From: Candidatus Segatella intestinihominis
GTDB taxonomy: Bacteria > Bacteroidota > Bacteroidia > Bacteroidales > Bacteroidaceae
DNA: 23,444 nt
Direction: 5' to 3'
Assembly: GCA_900548535.1 (NCBI GenBank)
Contig: URLG01000042.1
Span: 1-23,444 of the forward strand
Each line of letters opens with the position of its first letter. Position 1 is the stretch's first letter. The translations under genes and the position numbers were made by a program. Under the pieces are notes generated by a model. The model was not told the origin of the DNA and searched no databases. It saw only the letters and a program-made list of their open reading frames with translations. Positions 6,337-14,598 of the stretch are shown piece by piece.

Positions 6337-8583
6337 TTAGTTCTCCATAAACTTCTTGGCGGCTCTGAGCTGATGGCGCATCACGCTCAGGAACTCCTGG
6401 CTCTCTTGCAATACGTTGAGATATACCAAGGAAATCTGGTTAAGAGTGTTGTCGCTCATGTGCTGGATGCGGTCGATGTGCTTCTTGCGGAGCATACTCA
6501 GCTCATCCTTGCAGGCATCAGCCTCGGCTAAGATCTCACGATAGTTCTCGTAGCGACTGGTCTCTATCTGCTCGCAGCTCATGCGCATCAGGTCGTTGAT
6601 CTTCTGGCGCACTGGCTTAAACTCGTTGATATACTCGGCTGGCAGTGGATTGAAGTTGTTGTCCACGTGCTCCTTGATAGGGTCGAGCATACGACGGAGA
6701 GAGTAGATGAACTGCTGGTTGGAGTTGGCTCCCAGATGAAACCAAGTATTGCGCTCGATGGCGATGTCCATAGGTGAACGCTTCAAGCCTAACATCTCCT
6801 GGCGACGGAATTTCTTCAGCATATCCTGCTCCTTCTTCAGCTCCTTGTTGGCATGGCGAAGGTCACGAGGATTCTCGTTGGCAAGGCCGTCCATAATCTG
6901 ATTGAACTCATTGAGGGCGAAGTGGCAAACGAAGCTCTGGGTGCGAGATACCTGACGACGAAGCAAGTCCCAAACAATCTCTGGATCGTGGGAGCGCATC
7001 ATCAACTGGAAGGTGCTGCCCTTGCTCTCCTCCTTAGCCTTCTTGTTGTACTGGATGTTACTGCGGATGAGCATGAAGACTACGAGCCCCATGAATGCTA
7101 CCTTCACTACGATGCCACCATAATACATGGCGAGACATACAACACCGCAGGCTGCGAAGGCTACACCGGCTGTGATAAACCATCCACCGATCACGCTCAA
7201 TACACCTGTTACACGAAACACTGCACTCTCACGGCTCCAAGCACGGTCGGCGAGGGAAGAACCCATGGCTACCATGAAGGTGACGTAAGTGGTAGAGAGA
7301 GGCAACTTGAGGTTGGTGCCGATGGTGATGAGCATGGAAGCGAGCACCAAGTTGACAGCGGCACGAACCACGTCGAAGGCTGCGCTCTCCTCCAGTTCTA
7401 CCTCGTTCTTGTCGAATCGGCTGTTGATCCAGTTCATCAGAGCCTTTGGCAAGAACTTCTTCAACCATGAATCTGTAGCCTGGCAGTTGCGTACAATCAC
7501 GCGGGCTGCAGAAGAACTGCCGAACATCTCATCGCCCTCATCCTGACGGCTCAAGTCAACAGAAGTCTTGATTACGTTCTGGGCTTTCTTGGATGTCGCC
7601 ATGGCGATAATCATCACGGCACCGGCAGCAAGCAGGAAGCCTGGAGTAGTCTTGGCACTCTCCATCAATGAAGTCATCATAAACTGGTTTGGCGCTGCAC
7701 CGTTGGCATTTGCCATATAGTCCTGATAAGAAGAGAGACCAGCCAGAGGCACACCGATGAAGTTCACCAGGTCGTTACCAGCGAAAGCCATAGCCAGGGC
7801 GAAAGTACCCATCAGCACCGTAAACTTGAAGATGTTGACACGGCAGAGGTGCAGGAATTCCATCACAACAGCAGACACCACGAAGGTGATGCAGATGAGG
7901 AAACCGAGATTCTGGTCGATGTAATCGCGCACCTCAGCAGGCAAGTAAGGACTCTTGCCCAAACCTTTCATGAAGATGAAGTAAGAGAGGGCTGTAAAGG
8001 CGATACCACCGAAGATGGCGATGCTGTAGCGGCTGTGCTTGCGGTAGTTGAAGGTGAAGATGATACGGGAAAGCCACATCACGAAAGCACCAAACACGAA
8101 GGCGATGATGACAGATGAGAAGATACCCATGATTACCTCCAACGCCTTGTTGCTGTTGAGCAATACGCCATAGTTGAGGCTATCGTCGCCATACATCTTC
8201 AATGTAGCGAGGATGAAAGCACCACCCAGCAGCTCGAATACCAGAGAGACGGTAGTAGAGGTTGGCATACCTAAGGTGTTGAACACATCCAGGATGATAA
8301 CGTCTGTCACCATGACCGCCAGGAAGAGCGTCATCACTTCCTCGAAGGTGAAGTGGTCTGGACTCATGATGCCGTGTCGGGCAATATCCATCATTCCCGA
8401 TGACATGATGGCTCCGAGAACCACACCGCAGGATGCGATAATCAGCACCGTGCGAAACTTAGCCACCTTAGCTCCGATGGCAGATTGCAGGAAGTTGACA
8501 GCATCGTTGCTGACTCCTACGAAGAGATCGAACACTGCTAAACAGAGCAGGAAGATCACAATACATAAATAAATTGTACCCAT
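6337..8583 (-). CDS. PiT-family inorganic phosphate transporter with PhoU-like C-terminal domain
   Basis: A 748-residue inner-membrane phosphate permease. The two PiT signatures are present: GVSNDAVNFLQSAIG (residues 23-37) and AFAGNDLVNFIGVPLAG (266-282). Two STT-type motifs are also seen, MPTSTTVSLVFELLGG and LPLSTTYVTFMVAMGSSLADR (quoted in part). About ten or more hydrophobic helices fill the first 540 residues. The last ~200 residues (from about 545) are charged, helical and soluble, resembling PhoU/DUF47: repeated helices such as HANKELKKEQDMLKKFRRQE and a C-terminal HMSDNTLNQISLVYLNVLQE. The fusion is common in Bacteroidetes and probably makes the permease self-regulated. The ATG is at 8581-8583. 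It is single-gene, with its own promoter and terminator. The phosphate-selective porin at 15797 could be its outer-membrane partner. Confidence 0.93.
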   Translation of the reverse strand: MGTIYLCIVIFLLCLAVFDLFVGVSNDAVNFLQSAIGAKVAKFRTVLIIASCGVVLGAIMSSGMMDIARHGIMSPDHFTFEEVMTLFLAVMVTDVIILDVFNTLGMPTSTTVSLVFELLGGAFILATLKMYGDDSLNYGVLLNSNKALEVIMGIFSSVIIAFVFGAFVMWLSRIIFTFNYRKHSRYSIAIFGGIAFTALSYFIFMKGLGKSPYLPAEVRDYIDQNLGFLICITFVVSAVVMEFLHLCRVNIFKFTVLMGTFALAMAFAGNDLVNFIGVPLAGLSSYQDYMANANGAAPNQFMMTSLMESAKTTPGFLLAAGAVMIIAMATSKKAQNVIKTSVDLSRQDEGDEMFGSSSAARVIVRNCQATDSWLKKFLPKALMNWINSRFDKNEVELEESAAFDVVRAAVNLVLASMLITIGTNLKLPLSTTYVTFMVAMGSSLADRAWSRESAVFRVTGVLSVIGGWFITAGVAFAACGVVCLAMYYGGIVVKVAFMGLVVFMLIRSNIQYNKKAKEESKGSTFQLMMRSHDPEIVWDLLRRQVSRTQSFVCHFALNEFNQIMDGLANENPRDLRHANKELKKEQDMLKKFRRQEMLGLKRSPMDIAIERNTWFHLGANSNQQFIYSLRRMLDPIKEHVDNNFNPLPAEYINEFKPVRQKINDLMRMSCEQIETSRYENYREILAEADACKDELSMLRKKHIDRIQHMSDNTLNQISLVYLNVLQESQEFLSVMRHQLRAAKKFMEN

Positions 8584-8671
8584 ATATTTTACTATTGTTT
8601 ATTATACCTTATTATATAAGGGGTTTATCTCAACATAGCTAGATACATTTCTCCCCTTACTTTTCTGGGTG

Positions 8672-8679
8672 CAAAGGTA
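8672..8679 (-). promoter_or_regulatory. -7 box of the phosphate permease promoter
   Basis: The minus strand reads TACCTTTG followed by CACCC, a strong Bacteroidetes -7 element about 90 bp before the ATG. The -33 region is poor: the nearest TTTA is 23 bp away. This would fit a promoter that needs an activator, but I see no recognised operator. Confidence 0.55.
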
Positions 8680-8792
8680 CGAGTACGATGTTACAGGCGA
8701 TTTAAACAGGTGTTACAATATTGTTAAGATGTTGTTGTGCTGGCGATTGAATAAGAAAGTTGCCACCGAAAACAAAGAAAAGTGCGAAAATG

Positions 8793-8824
8793 TTTGGAAG
8801 TTACGGAAGTGTTTTATATCTTTG
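8793..8824 (+). promoter_or_regulatory. Promoter reading into the accessory island
   Basis: TTTG (8793-8796), a 20-bp spacer and TATCTTTG (8817-8824) match the Bacteroidetes consensus. Transcription would start near 8828, leaving a ~265-base leader before the first island gene. Apart from this promoter, the pit promoter and the PIN-like remnant, I see nothing in 8584-9093. A short frame at 8879 (MLIEVLET) closes after eight codons. Confidence 0.65.
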
Positions 8825-8882
8825 CAGTCGGATAGGGTGTATTCCCTTTCCACTGATTTTTGAGATTTAAGAAGCGTTATGC

Positions 8883-8993
8883 TTATCGAAGTACTGGAAA
8901 CCTAGGAAATTTCCCGACATACTCTAAGATAGCATAGTGGTTCTCACGTATAGCGTGGGCTGCTATTGTTGCATCTATGAGTATGGGCTTTCC
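8883..8993 (-). pseudogene. Possible remnant of a PIN-domain (VapC-like) C-terminus
   Basis: The minus strand encodes a segment beginning GKPILIDATIAAHAIREN and ending GKFPRFPVLR followed by a stop. It resembles the end of VapC-type PIN toxins: G-x-P-I, then D-x-x-IAA-x-A with the third catalytic Asp, then F-x-R-x-P-x-LR before the stop. The N-terminal two-thirds, with the other catalytic acids, and any antitoxin are absent. The match is short, so chance resemblance is possible. If real, it is a decayed toxin fragment at the left edge of the island. Confidence 0.35.
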
Positions 8994-9093
8994 TAGGGCC
9001 TCCGGTATTGAGATGTGGGCATTGCAGTTCACGCTTCTCTGTTTAACAAAAAGACCTAATAGGACTGAAAAGGCCAAGAAAAGGGAGTGTCTA

Positions 9094-9384
9094 ATGAAGT
9101 ATTTGAAGATAATCCTAGCGGTATTATTGTTATTGTGTTTACTAGATATGCCTTATGGTTTTTACATATTAATAAGGTATATGGCAACTGTCGTGTTTGG
9201 TTATATGGCTTATTCTTATTATCAAAACAATAAAAAGGAGTTAGCTGTAGCAAGTGGGGCATTGGCAATATTGTTTCAGCCCTTTGTTAAATTAGCTTTG
9301 GGAAGGGGTGTGTGGAATTTTGTTGATATAGTAGTTGCTATAGGTTTAATTATAACAGTTTTACTAACTAATCAAGAAAAATAA
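9094..9384 (+). CDS. Small four-helix membrane protein, DUF6804-like
   Basis: A 96-residue protein that is almost entirely membrane. Hydrophobic helices lie at about residues 4-18, 24-44, 50-68 and 73-92, ending LLTNQEK. The phrases LLCLLDMPYGFY, AILFQPFVKLALGR and WNFVDIVVAIGL recall the DUF6804 family of small Bacteroidetes membrane proteins; no function is known to me. I chose the ATG at 9094 because AAAGGGAG precedes it by 5 bases; a longer frame from 8977 would add unrelated residues. The stop is 1 bp before the next gene, so the two are probably translationally linked. First gene of the AT-rich island. Confidence 0.75.
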   Translation: MKYLKIILAVLLLLCLLDMPYGFYILIRYMATVVFGYMAYSYYQNNKKELAVASGALAILFQPFVKLALGRGVWNFVDIVVAIGLIITVLLTNQEK

Positions 9385-9385
9385 C

Positions 9386-11374
9386 ATGAAAAGTTTAAAT
9401 AATAATAAATATACTCTTGCTTGTGTGATTTGTTTGCTAATTGCAATAATATCCATAATCTATGTATCCAATGTTGTCCCGACATTGAAGTCGGAGTTGG
9501 CACTAAAAGAACATAACGAAAAGTTCTTTGTTAATTTTGACAAAGAACAATTTTCTGTGTTGAAGAATTCGCATTATTTTGACAAGAAAGAAACTAAGGA
9601 TAATTCTGAGCAACTGAAAGAAATAGGACCAATACCAGAGGGAAAGTTTGTTTCTTCTTTTAATGGAAAAGGAGAGGGAATATATGGGTATTGGAAACCT
9701 TATTTGGCAATGGGAAGTAGAGCAGTTTATTATACAGAAAAAGTTCCTCAGAGATATTTGAGTGGAGAGATTATAAGAGATTTTTGGGGACGTATCGAAT
9801 ATGAGGAAGTTGAAAAGGTGAAATATGTCAATGAGCCATATTGGGATAGTCGCTATACCACAATTCCTTATGAATATACATATACTTTTTCTGTTATAGA
9901 CTTGTCAGACTCTATTTCATCAAATGCTTCTGATAGTATTTATTCAATTTGTACTAAACAGTTTGCAAAACAATTAATTTCATATAAAAACTGGAAATTC
10001 TCACCAAATCAAGTGAAATGCAGAAGAAATGCAAATTGGGCTACATTTTATATGTCAGTTCTTCCTAAAAATAAAGATGCGGTTGTTTTTCAGTCAAAAG
10101 ACGAAAAAGGAATTTCAGTAATACGTATTGTATATTTTGCAAATAGAAAGGCTTATGTATTGGATGTGCATAGTCCGTATGAATTGATAGAAAAAGCTAA
10201 TGCAATAATGGAAACTTTTACAACTTTCTATCTTCAAGATTACAATGATATGGTTAGTATGAGATTACTATCGACCATATTGGGCAGCATTGCGTTTGTG
10301 GTATTTGGACTTATCTGTTTATTGATACCAAAAATTGTTTTACGAAATAGAGAAACTGTCCTCCCAAAGCAAGCTAAATACTTGATTCTTTATGCACATG
10401 TCATGTGGCTTGTGAATATTATTTGTGTTTTTGCGGATGTTTACCCTATTTTTACAGGTGAACTTCGTCAAGATAGTTATTGGTGGAATATATTCTTGCT
10501 GTTCTTATGCGCAGTTGGGATGAATATATTCACTAATATGTATGTTGTAAATAAGGCGAAAGCTGAAAATAAGTTTGATTATTTGATTCCCAAATGGCTA
10601 AAATTTTATTTAATCAAAAGGCATGTAACTGATGCGGAATATAAAAGCGTTGTAGTCTTTTTGCTATATCCATTTTTTATATTGGGTAACTTGCCATTTG
10701 GACTTTGTGTCTTGGGGTATATATTGCCAGTTGCTATTCTGTCAGTCATATTGATGGAAGTACGTATTTTCTCAAAGTGGACTCATGAAGATACGAATGG
10801 TAGTAATTCTAATGAGGTTGAAGAATTAGGAGTATTCAAAGATTATTATTTACTACTGGATATAAATAGGGGTGCTTCTGAGATGGATATTGACATTGCT
10901 TTTAATAAAGCAATGGCTAAATATAACTCAAGAACAGACGCTAAATTGTACAATGAAGTTTATAAGCGTAATATACAGGAGGCTTATCGTGTATTGAGTT
11001 CAACTAATCGATTAAAGCCTGAATATGATAAAGAATTTGATGCTTATCGTAAATCAAATATGATAAATTATCAATTCTTAGATGTTAATACTCAAAAGGA
11101 TATAGCAATTATACAAGGAGAAATACATAATGCCAATTCGAATGCAAGTCATTCAAAGAGAAATGGCAAGGTTTATAATATTATACTTGTGGCATTGTTA
11201 TCTGTAGTATTGGCAGCTATTATATTTGTATTGTTGCATTTCGGCTCACATAGTTCACGTTATTTGGCAAACTCAGAGCCTGATGCTCCTCTTATTATGC
11301 CTTCAGAAGATTTTTCTAGCATTGGTGGTTCGTTCGACCCAAATGATGATGACGATTTTATGGACAATGATTGA
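9386..11374 (+). CDS. Multi-spanning membrane protein with a degenerate J-like domain
   Basis: A 662-residue protein I cannot name as a whole. One helix at residues 10-30 is followed by an extracytoplasmic region of about 260 residues with a Tyr-rich part (WGRIEYEEVEKVKYVNEPYW). Several helices span about residues 288-465. A soluble segment at about 486-555 follows: DYYLLLDINRGASEMDIDIAFNKAMAKY, then NIQEAYRVLSS and YDKEFDAY (first quoted in part as DYYLLLDINRGASE). This matches a DnaJ J-domain in helices I-III, but the HPD tripeptide is replaced (KYNSRTD), so it should not stimulate Hsp70 normally. A final helix near residues 596-616 precedes an Asp-rich tail. The start ATG is 1 bp after the previous stop. 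Base composition is clearly more AT-rich than in the metabolic genes nearby. Confidence 0.75.
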   Translation: MKSLNNNKYTLACVICLLIAIISIIYVSNVVPTLKSELALKEHNEKFFVNFDKEQFSVLKNSHYFDKKETKDNSEQLKEIGPIPEGKFVSSFNGKGEGIYGYWKPYLAMGSRAVYYTEKVPQRYLSGEIIRDFWGRIEYEEVEKVKYVNEPYWDSRYTTIPYEYTYTFSVIDLSDSISSNASDSIYSICTKQFAKQLISYKNWKFSPNQVKCRRNANWATFYMSVLPKNKDAVVFQSKDEKGISVIRIVYFANRKAYVLDVHSPYELIEKANAIMETFTTFYLQDYNDMVSMRLLSTILGSIAFVVFGLICLLIPKIVLRNRETVLPKQAKYLILYAHVMWLVNIICVFADVYPIFTGELRQDSYWWNIFLLFLCAVGMNIFTNMYVVNKAKAENKFDYLIPKWLKFYLIKRHVTDAEYKSVVVFLLYPFFILGNLPFGLCVLGYILPVAILSVILMEVRIFSKWTHEDTNGSNSNEVEELGVFKDYYLLLDINRGASEMDIDIAFNKAMAKYNSRTDAKLYNEVYKRNIQEAYRVLSSTNRLKPEYDKEFDAYRKSNMINYQFLDVNTQKDIAIIQGEIHNANSNASHSKRNGKVYNIILVALLSVVLAAIIFVLLHFGSHSSRYLANSEPDAPLIMPSEDFSSIGGSFDPNDDDDFMDND

Positions 11375-11393
11375 ACTGAATAAATAGCAAGTT

Positions 11394-13010
11394 ATGAGAC
11401 GGACATTGATCATATTTAGTTTTGTGTTAGGTTTTCTTTCTGCTCATGCAGAAAGAAAATCTTATACGATTAATGATATGTTTACTATTTCTGTAGATTC
11501 CAAGTTGGAACTCAGGGATAAGAATGGCTTGTATGAGCAGAAAACAAAGAATAATAACCTTCCTGTAACCAGTGGTGATGTTATTGTTTTTCAGCAAGCT
11601 GGTTTGAATAACGATAAAAAAGCTGCTTATCAAAAGTATGCAAGAATAATGATTCAGACAGAAAATGGTAATGTTGGGGATTTTTCGTATTATGATGGTT
11701 CTTGTGAATTGTCAGATAGTGATATCGTAAATTTTAATCGCCTTGCCTATCAAGAGTTGTCACCTCAAATGCATATGACCATTAAGCCAAGTACAAAAGG
11801 CTTTTTTCTTGATAATGGAATTTATTGCATAATGACTTCTTACCAAAGAAGTGGAGTTTATGGTAATGTGGATGTTTGTATCTATTATTTCTTTAATGAT
11901 AACCAATGGGCAAAAGTCTTATGTAGTTATAAGAATAGTGAGGAGAAACTTTGGAAAAAAGTAATGGAAAATGCTATAGAATCATTCAAGTGGACTTCTG
12001 AGAAAGGGGATGGTGTCACAGTTGAAACAATAGATAGTGCTTCTGTTTCTAGTGGAGTACATTCTGATATGACTTCTAGCGGAAAACCAATAAATGATGC
12101 TCTTGTTGTGGTAGTGTTGACAATAGCTGCGGTTTTTATTTGTGTTTGGTTACTAAACACAAATAAGTTGAAATGTAAAACTAAATGGGGCATATTTTGT
12201 TTGATGCTTGTTTTGTTTGGATTGGTAATCTTCATTATTACGAGAATTGATGATGCTTATATATCTAAACTTCCCCCTCCAAATGACCCGGAGTTGGAAT
12301 TAGCTGTAGAAGGTGCTAACGAGCAGTTTCCATTGCAAATAACAGAAGGAATCGTACTGAAAAGCTTGGAACTGAAGGATTCTGCACTGGTAAGTACAAT
12401 GGAAATTGATGAGAAGAAATATCCGTTTGAAGATTTCTTGCGGAATAAAGAGTTGAAAAAACGTTTGATGATGGCAAATATAGCTAATAGTTCTCCTTTT
12501 GAGGCTTGTAGTTATGAGGATTTTGCCGATAAAGGATATTCTGCAAAAATGGTAATCAAAGGTATTCAATCACATCGGGAGATTGTGTTAGTCGCAACGC
12601 CTAATGAAATTAAAAATGCAAAAAATATGTCTTCTACTCCAAGAGAACAATTGGATTTGTATTTGAATAGTATAAAACGAAATCTTCCCAATAAGGTAGA
12701 TGATGGTCTAACTTTTTCGGATGTGGATGTAAAAGGAAAGCAGTTTTTGTTTATTTATATTATTGATGAAACAATGTATGATATGAAAGAAGTCGCAAAA
12801 AATAAGAATGAGTTTAAACATAATGTCGAGAAAGACCTGAAAACGGACGGTGAGATGATAAAGTTAGCTTCTCTACTAGCTCCGTTAGATATGTCTCTTA
12901 GGGTTAGTTATGTTGGTTCTATGTCAAAAGAAAAGGTGAATATAGACATCACACCTGCTTATCTGAAAGAAGTCGTTTCAGATAATAGAATTTCTAATCA
13001 TTTTAAATAG
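11394..13010 (+). CDS. Unknown exported membrane protein
   Basis: A 538-residue protein without a family I recognise. It starts with a signal peptide (MRRTLIIFSFVLGFLSAHA, cleavage likely after residue 19). An extracytoplasmic domain to about residue 225 includes a segment with alternating strands (NVDVCIYYFFNDNQWAKVLCSYKN, quoted in part as CIYYFFNDNQW) ending in ENAIESFKW. Two helices follow at about 236-254 and 264-283, then a mostly polar domain of 250 residues with helix/strand alternation. If the signal is cleaved, both large domains would face outward. The extracytoplasmic part resembles in layout the one in the preceding gene product. It sits 19 bp after that gene and 28 bp before the DUF805 gene, so it is probably in the same transcript. 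Confidence 0.7.
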   Translation: MRRTLIIFSFVLGFLSAHAERKSYTINDMFTISVDSKLELRDKNGLYEQKTKNNNLPVTSGDVIVFQQAGLNNDKKAAYQKYARIMIQTENGNVGDFSYYDGSCELSDSDIVNFNRLAYQELSPQMHMTIKPSTKGFFLDNGIYCIMTSYQRSGVYGNVDVCIYYFFNDNQWAKVLCSYKNSEEKLWKKVMENAIESFKWTSEKGDGVTVETIDSASVSSGVHSDMTSSGKPINDALVVVVLTIAAVFICVWLLNTNKLKCKTKWGIFCLMLVLFGLVIFIITRIDDAYISKLPPPNDPELELAVEGANEQFPLQITEGIVLKSLELKDSALVSTMEIDEKKYPFEDFLRNKELKKRLMMANIANSSPFEACSYEDFADKGYSAKMVIKGIQSHREIVLVATPNEIKNAKNMSSTPREQLDLYLNSIKRNLPNKVDDGLTFSDVDVKGKQFLFIYIIDETMYDMKEVAKNKNEFKHNVEKDLKTDGEMIKLASLLAPLDMSLRVSYVGSMSKEKVNIDITPAYLKEVVSDNRISNHFK

Positions 13011-13038
13011 TATAATGAACTTTTAATAATATACGATT

Positions 13039-13479
13039 ATGACATTTTTCAATTCAATTATGACGTGTTACAAGAAGTCTTTTGACTTTAAGGGAAGAGC
13101 TTCAAAGAGTGAGTATTGGTGGTTCTGGCTAGTTCAGGTCCCTATTACTTTTATAGCATTGGGGGCTTGGAACTCCGAAAAGTTTGATGTACTGTCTGGA
13201 GTGTTTTTAGGAATTACTATAGCCTCTATTCCTGCTAACCTTTCTTCTATGGTACGTAGATTTCATGATGCGGGATTAAGTACTAAGCAATGTCTAAAGA
13301 AATTGTCTTATGCGGTAGCCCCATTCCTTTTTGCTGTCAATTTAATGACAAAGATCGATCCTTTTTCTTCTTTTGCTGTAGTACTCTTAGTAGCATTATT
13401 ATTTTCGGCAGTCTCATTTTTCCTGTTGTTCATCATATTGATAGGAGACAGTGTATATGAAGATGAAGAAGAGGAATAA
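13039..13479 (+). CDS. DUF805 family membrane protein
   Basis: A 146-residue inner-membrane protein. The N-terminus MTFFNSIMTCYKKSFDFKGR and RASKSEYWWFWL are the DUF805 signature, and MVRRFHDAGLS matches the conserved R-R-x-H-D motif. Hydrophobic helices lie at about residues 30-45, 53-68, 90-105 and 110-135. The family usually ends in a short G-D-x-x-x-N-x-Y-G stretch; here it is GDSVYEDEEEE, an acidic tail. DUF805 proteins occur widely, often beside envelope or stress genes, but have no established function. It is the last gene of the first island transcript: two overlapping hairpins and a new promoter follow. Confidence 0.88.
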   Translation: MTFFNSIMTCYKKSFDFKGRASKSEYWWFWLVQVPITFIALGAWNSEKFDVLSGVFLGITIASIPANLSSMVRRFHDAGLSTKQCLKKLSYAVAPFLFAVNLMTKIDPFSSFAVVLLVALLFSAVSFFLLFIILIGDSVYEDEEEE

Positions 13480-13492
13480 GGGATAAAGTCGT

Positions 13493-13525
13493 TCGCAAGC
13501 CTTGCGAATAAAAAAAGCAAGGCTT
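13493..13525 (+). terminator. Two overlapping hairpins after the DUF805 gene
   Basis: TCGCAAG-C-CTTGCGA (13493-13507) is a perfect 15-base palindrome. Its second half can instead be displaced by a longer pairing, AAGCCTTGC (13497-13505) with GCAAGGCTT (13517-13525). The two structures exclude each other. The bases after the larger stem are not a T-run (TCTGATAC), so termination may be weak. Confidence 0.5.
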
Positions 13526-13552
13526 TCTGATACAATTTATCGATTTTTTGTT

Positions 13553-13560
13553 TAATTTTG
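13553..13560 (+). promoter_or_regulatory. -7 box before the FtsZ-like gene
   Basis: TAATTTTG matches TAnnTTTG, but no good -33 TTTG is in place. A start near 13564 would leave a ~26-base leader to the ATG at 13590 and exclude the earlier in-frame start at 13548. Confidence 0.5.
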
Positions 13561-13589
13561 CAATCGATACTAATAGATGCTACTATAAT

Positions 13590-13901
13590 ATGGGAAATGA
13601 TACAGAAAATATAAAGATATTATGCACCGGTGTCGGTGGGGCTGGCACTAATGTAATCAATCGTATGAAGGATATTGGTATTCCGAATGCAGAGTTTCTG
13701 ACATTTGGAGGATATCGCTATGACTATAGCCATCCCGAAATTCCTCATTATAATCTTATAGAAGTCAATGAAATAGATAGCTTGCCTAATGGTTCTGGGC
13801 CAAAGGTCTTTGAAAGGTTGGCTAATAATGTTGCCGATGATATAAAGGAAGTTCTTTTGTATCATTTAAACTCTCGTAAGTTAGAAAATGAAAGAGTGTA
13901 A
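13590..13901 (+). CDS. Short FtsZ-like protein (nucleotide-binding N-terminal half only)
   Basis: A 103-residue protein resembling the first part of the FtsZ GTPase fold. IKILCTGVGGAGTNVINRM (residues 8-26) matches strand 1 and the glycine loop of FtsZ (IKVIGVGGAGGNAVNRM type). AEFLTFGG fits strand 2 (VEFIAINTD in FtsZ). LPNGSGPKVFERLANNVADD (65-84) parallels the GLGAGGNPEIGRKAAEES region. It stops before the GGGTGTG tubulin signature and lacks the catalytic C-terminal half, so it cannot be an ordinary polymerising GTPase. I chose the ATG at 13590 because the start at 13548 lies in the promoter. Its last 14 bases overlap the next gene. It could be a stand-alone domain, a regulator that caps or binds FtsZ, or a truncated gene. 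Confidence 0.65.
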   Translation: MGNDTENIKILCTGVGGAGTNVINRMKDIGIPNAEFLTFGGYRYDYSHPEIPHYNLIEVNEIDSLPNGSGPKVFERLANNVADDIKEVLLYHLNSRKLENERV

Positions 13902-14598
13902 ATATTGGATAGTTGTACTGCTACAGCTGTGCTTTCTTTCTATCAGCTGTGGAGAAAAGGGGGCAAAACAAGTTGCTCCTGCTCAAGATCATGCCTTTTT
14001 GAAATTTGAAAATGATGAAGATGGAAAGTATTCGCAAACGATGATAGCACAAATCATCAAACATTTTCATCTGCCAAATAATACTGTTGTAACAGATGAG
14101 GATGTTGATGCTATCTTGTTGAGAAGCGTTGAAGGGAGAGATGGCATTTATGGCGGTGACGTAGTTAGCATTTGGAAGTATTATAAGAAGCAGAATGATA
14201 TTCAAGAAATAGTTACGGCGCATCCTATGGCAGATTTGTTATGGTATAATCCTGATAAAAAACATGGTGTAACGATAGGGCTAGATTCTGTTTTTGTGGC
14301 AAGTGAAGCCATGCTTGTCCCTCTAAATCCTGATGTGGTAGTTGTAAATGGAACAACAGACAAGATGAATACAATTTATACTTTTATAGTAGATAAGGAT
14401 TCGGGAAAGGCAATATTGTTACCCTCTAATCTCGGCTGTGTAGGTTTCACATCTGAAGATGGACTACCAATCTGCCAGTCTTATCGTCATTATTCTGATA
14501 CTAGGTTTGGTAGGTATTCTGTAGTGTCTGTTTATGATTTGGATGGAAAACTTGTCAAGGAAATGTCGTTTGAAGATTATAAAAAAGGTGAGAAGTAA
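13888..14598 (+). CDS. Predicted lipoprotein, unknown function
   Basis: A 236-residue protein with a lipoprotein-type N-terminus: positive MKECKYW, the hydrophobic stretch IVVLLQLCFLSI, then SISC with Cys21 as the probable lipidated residue. The box is not ideal, since the -3 residue is Ser. The mature part is mixed alpha/beta. It contains TDEDVDAILLRSVEGRDG, a strand-rich middle (SVFVASEAMLVPLNPDVVVVNG, quoted in part as LNPDVVVVNG) and a C-terminal VVSVYDLDGKLVKEMSF hairpin that resembles a repeat of a beta-propeller or a pilus-like fold, though this is a guess. The ATG lies inside the end of the FtsZ-like gene, and the stop shares one base with the next start, so all three genes are translationally linked. 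I do not recognise a family. Confidence 0.7.
   Translation: MKECKYWIVVLLQLCFLSISCGEKGAKQVAPAQDHAFLKFENDEDGKYSQTMIAQIIKHFHLPNNTVVTDEDVDAILLRSVEGRDGIYGGDVVSIWKYYKKQNDIQEIVTAHPMADLLWYNPDKKHGVTIGLDSVFVASEAMLVPLNPDVVVVNGTTDKMNTIYTFIVDKDSGKAILLPSNLGCVGFTSEDGLPICQSYRHYSDTRFGRYSVVSVYDLDGKLVKEMSFEDYKKGEK

Noticed and set aside
6853..8572. Several plus-strand frames across the permease gene
   Set aside because: All are antisense shadows; the minus-strand frame carries both PiT signatures.
8669..8863. 64-residue plus-strand frame
   Set aside because: It spans both the pit promoter and the island promoter and shows no family features.
13548..13589. Longer start for the half-FtsZ protein
   Set aside because: The extra codons overlap the -7 box and would not be transcribed.
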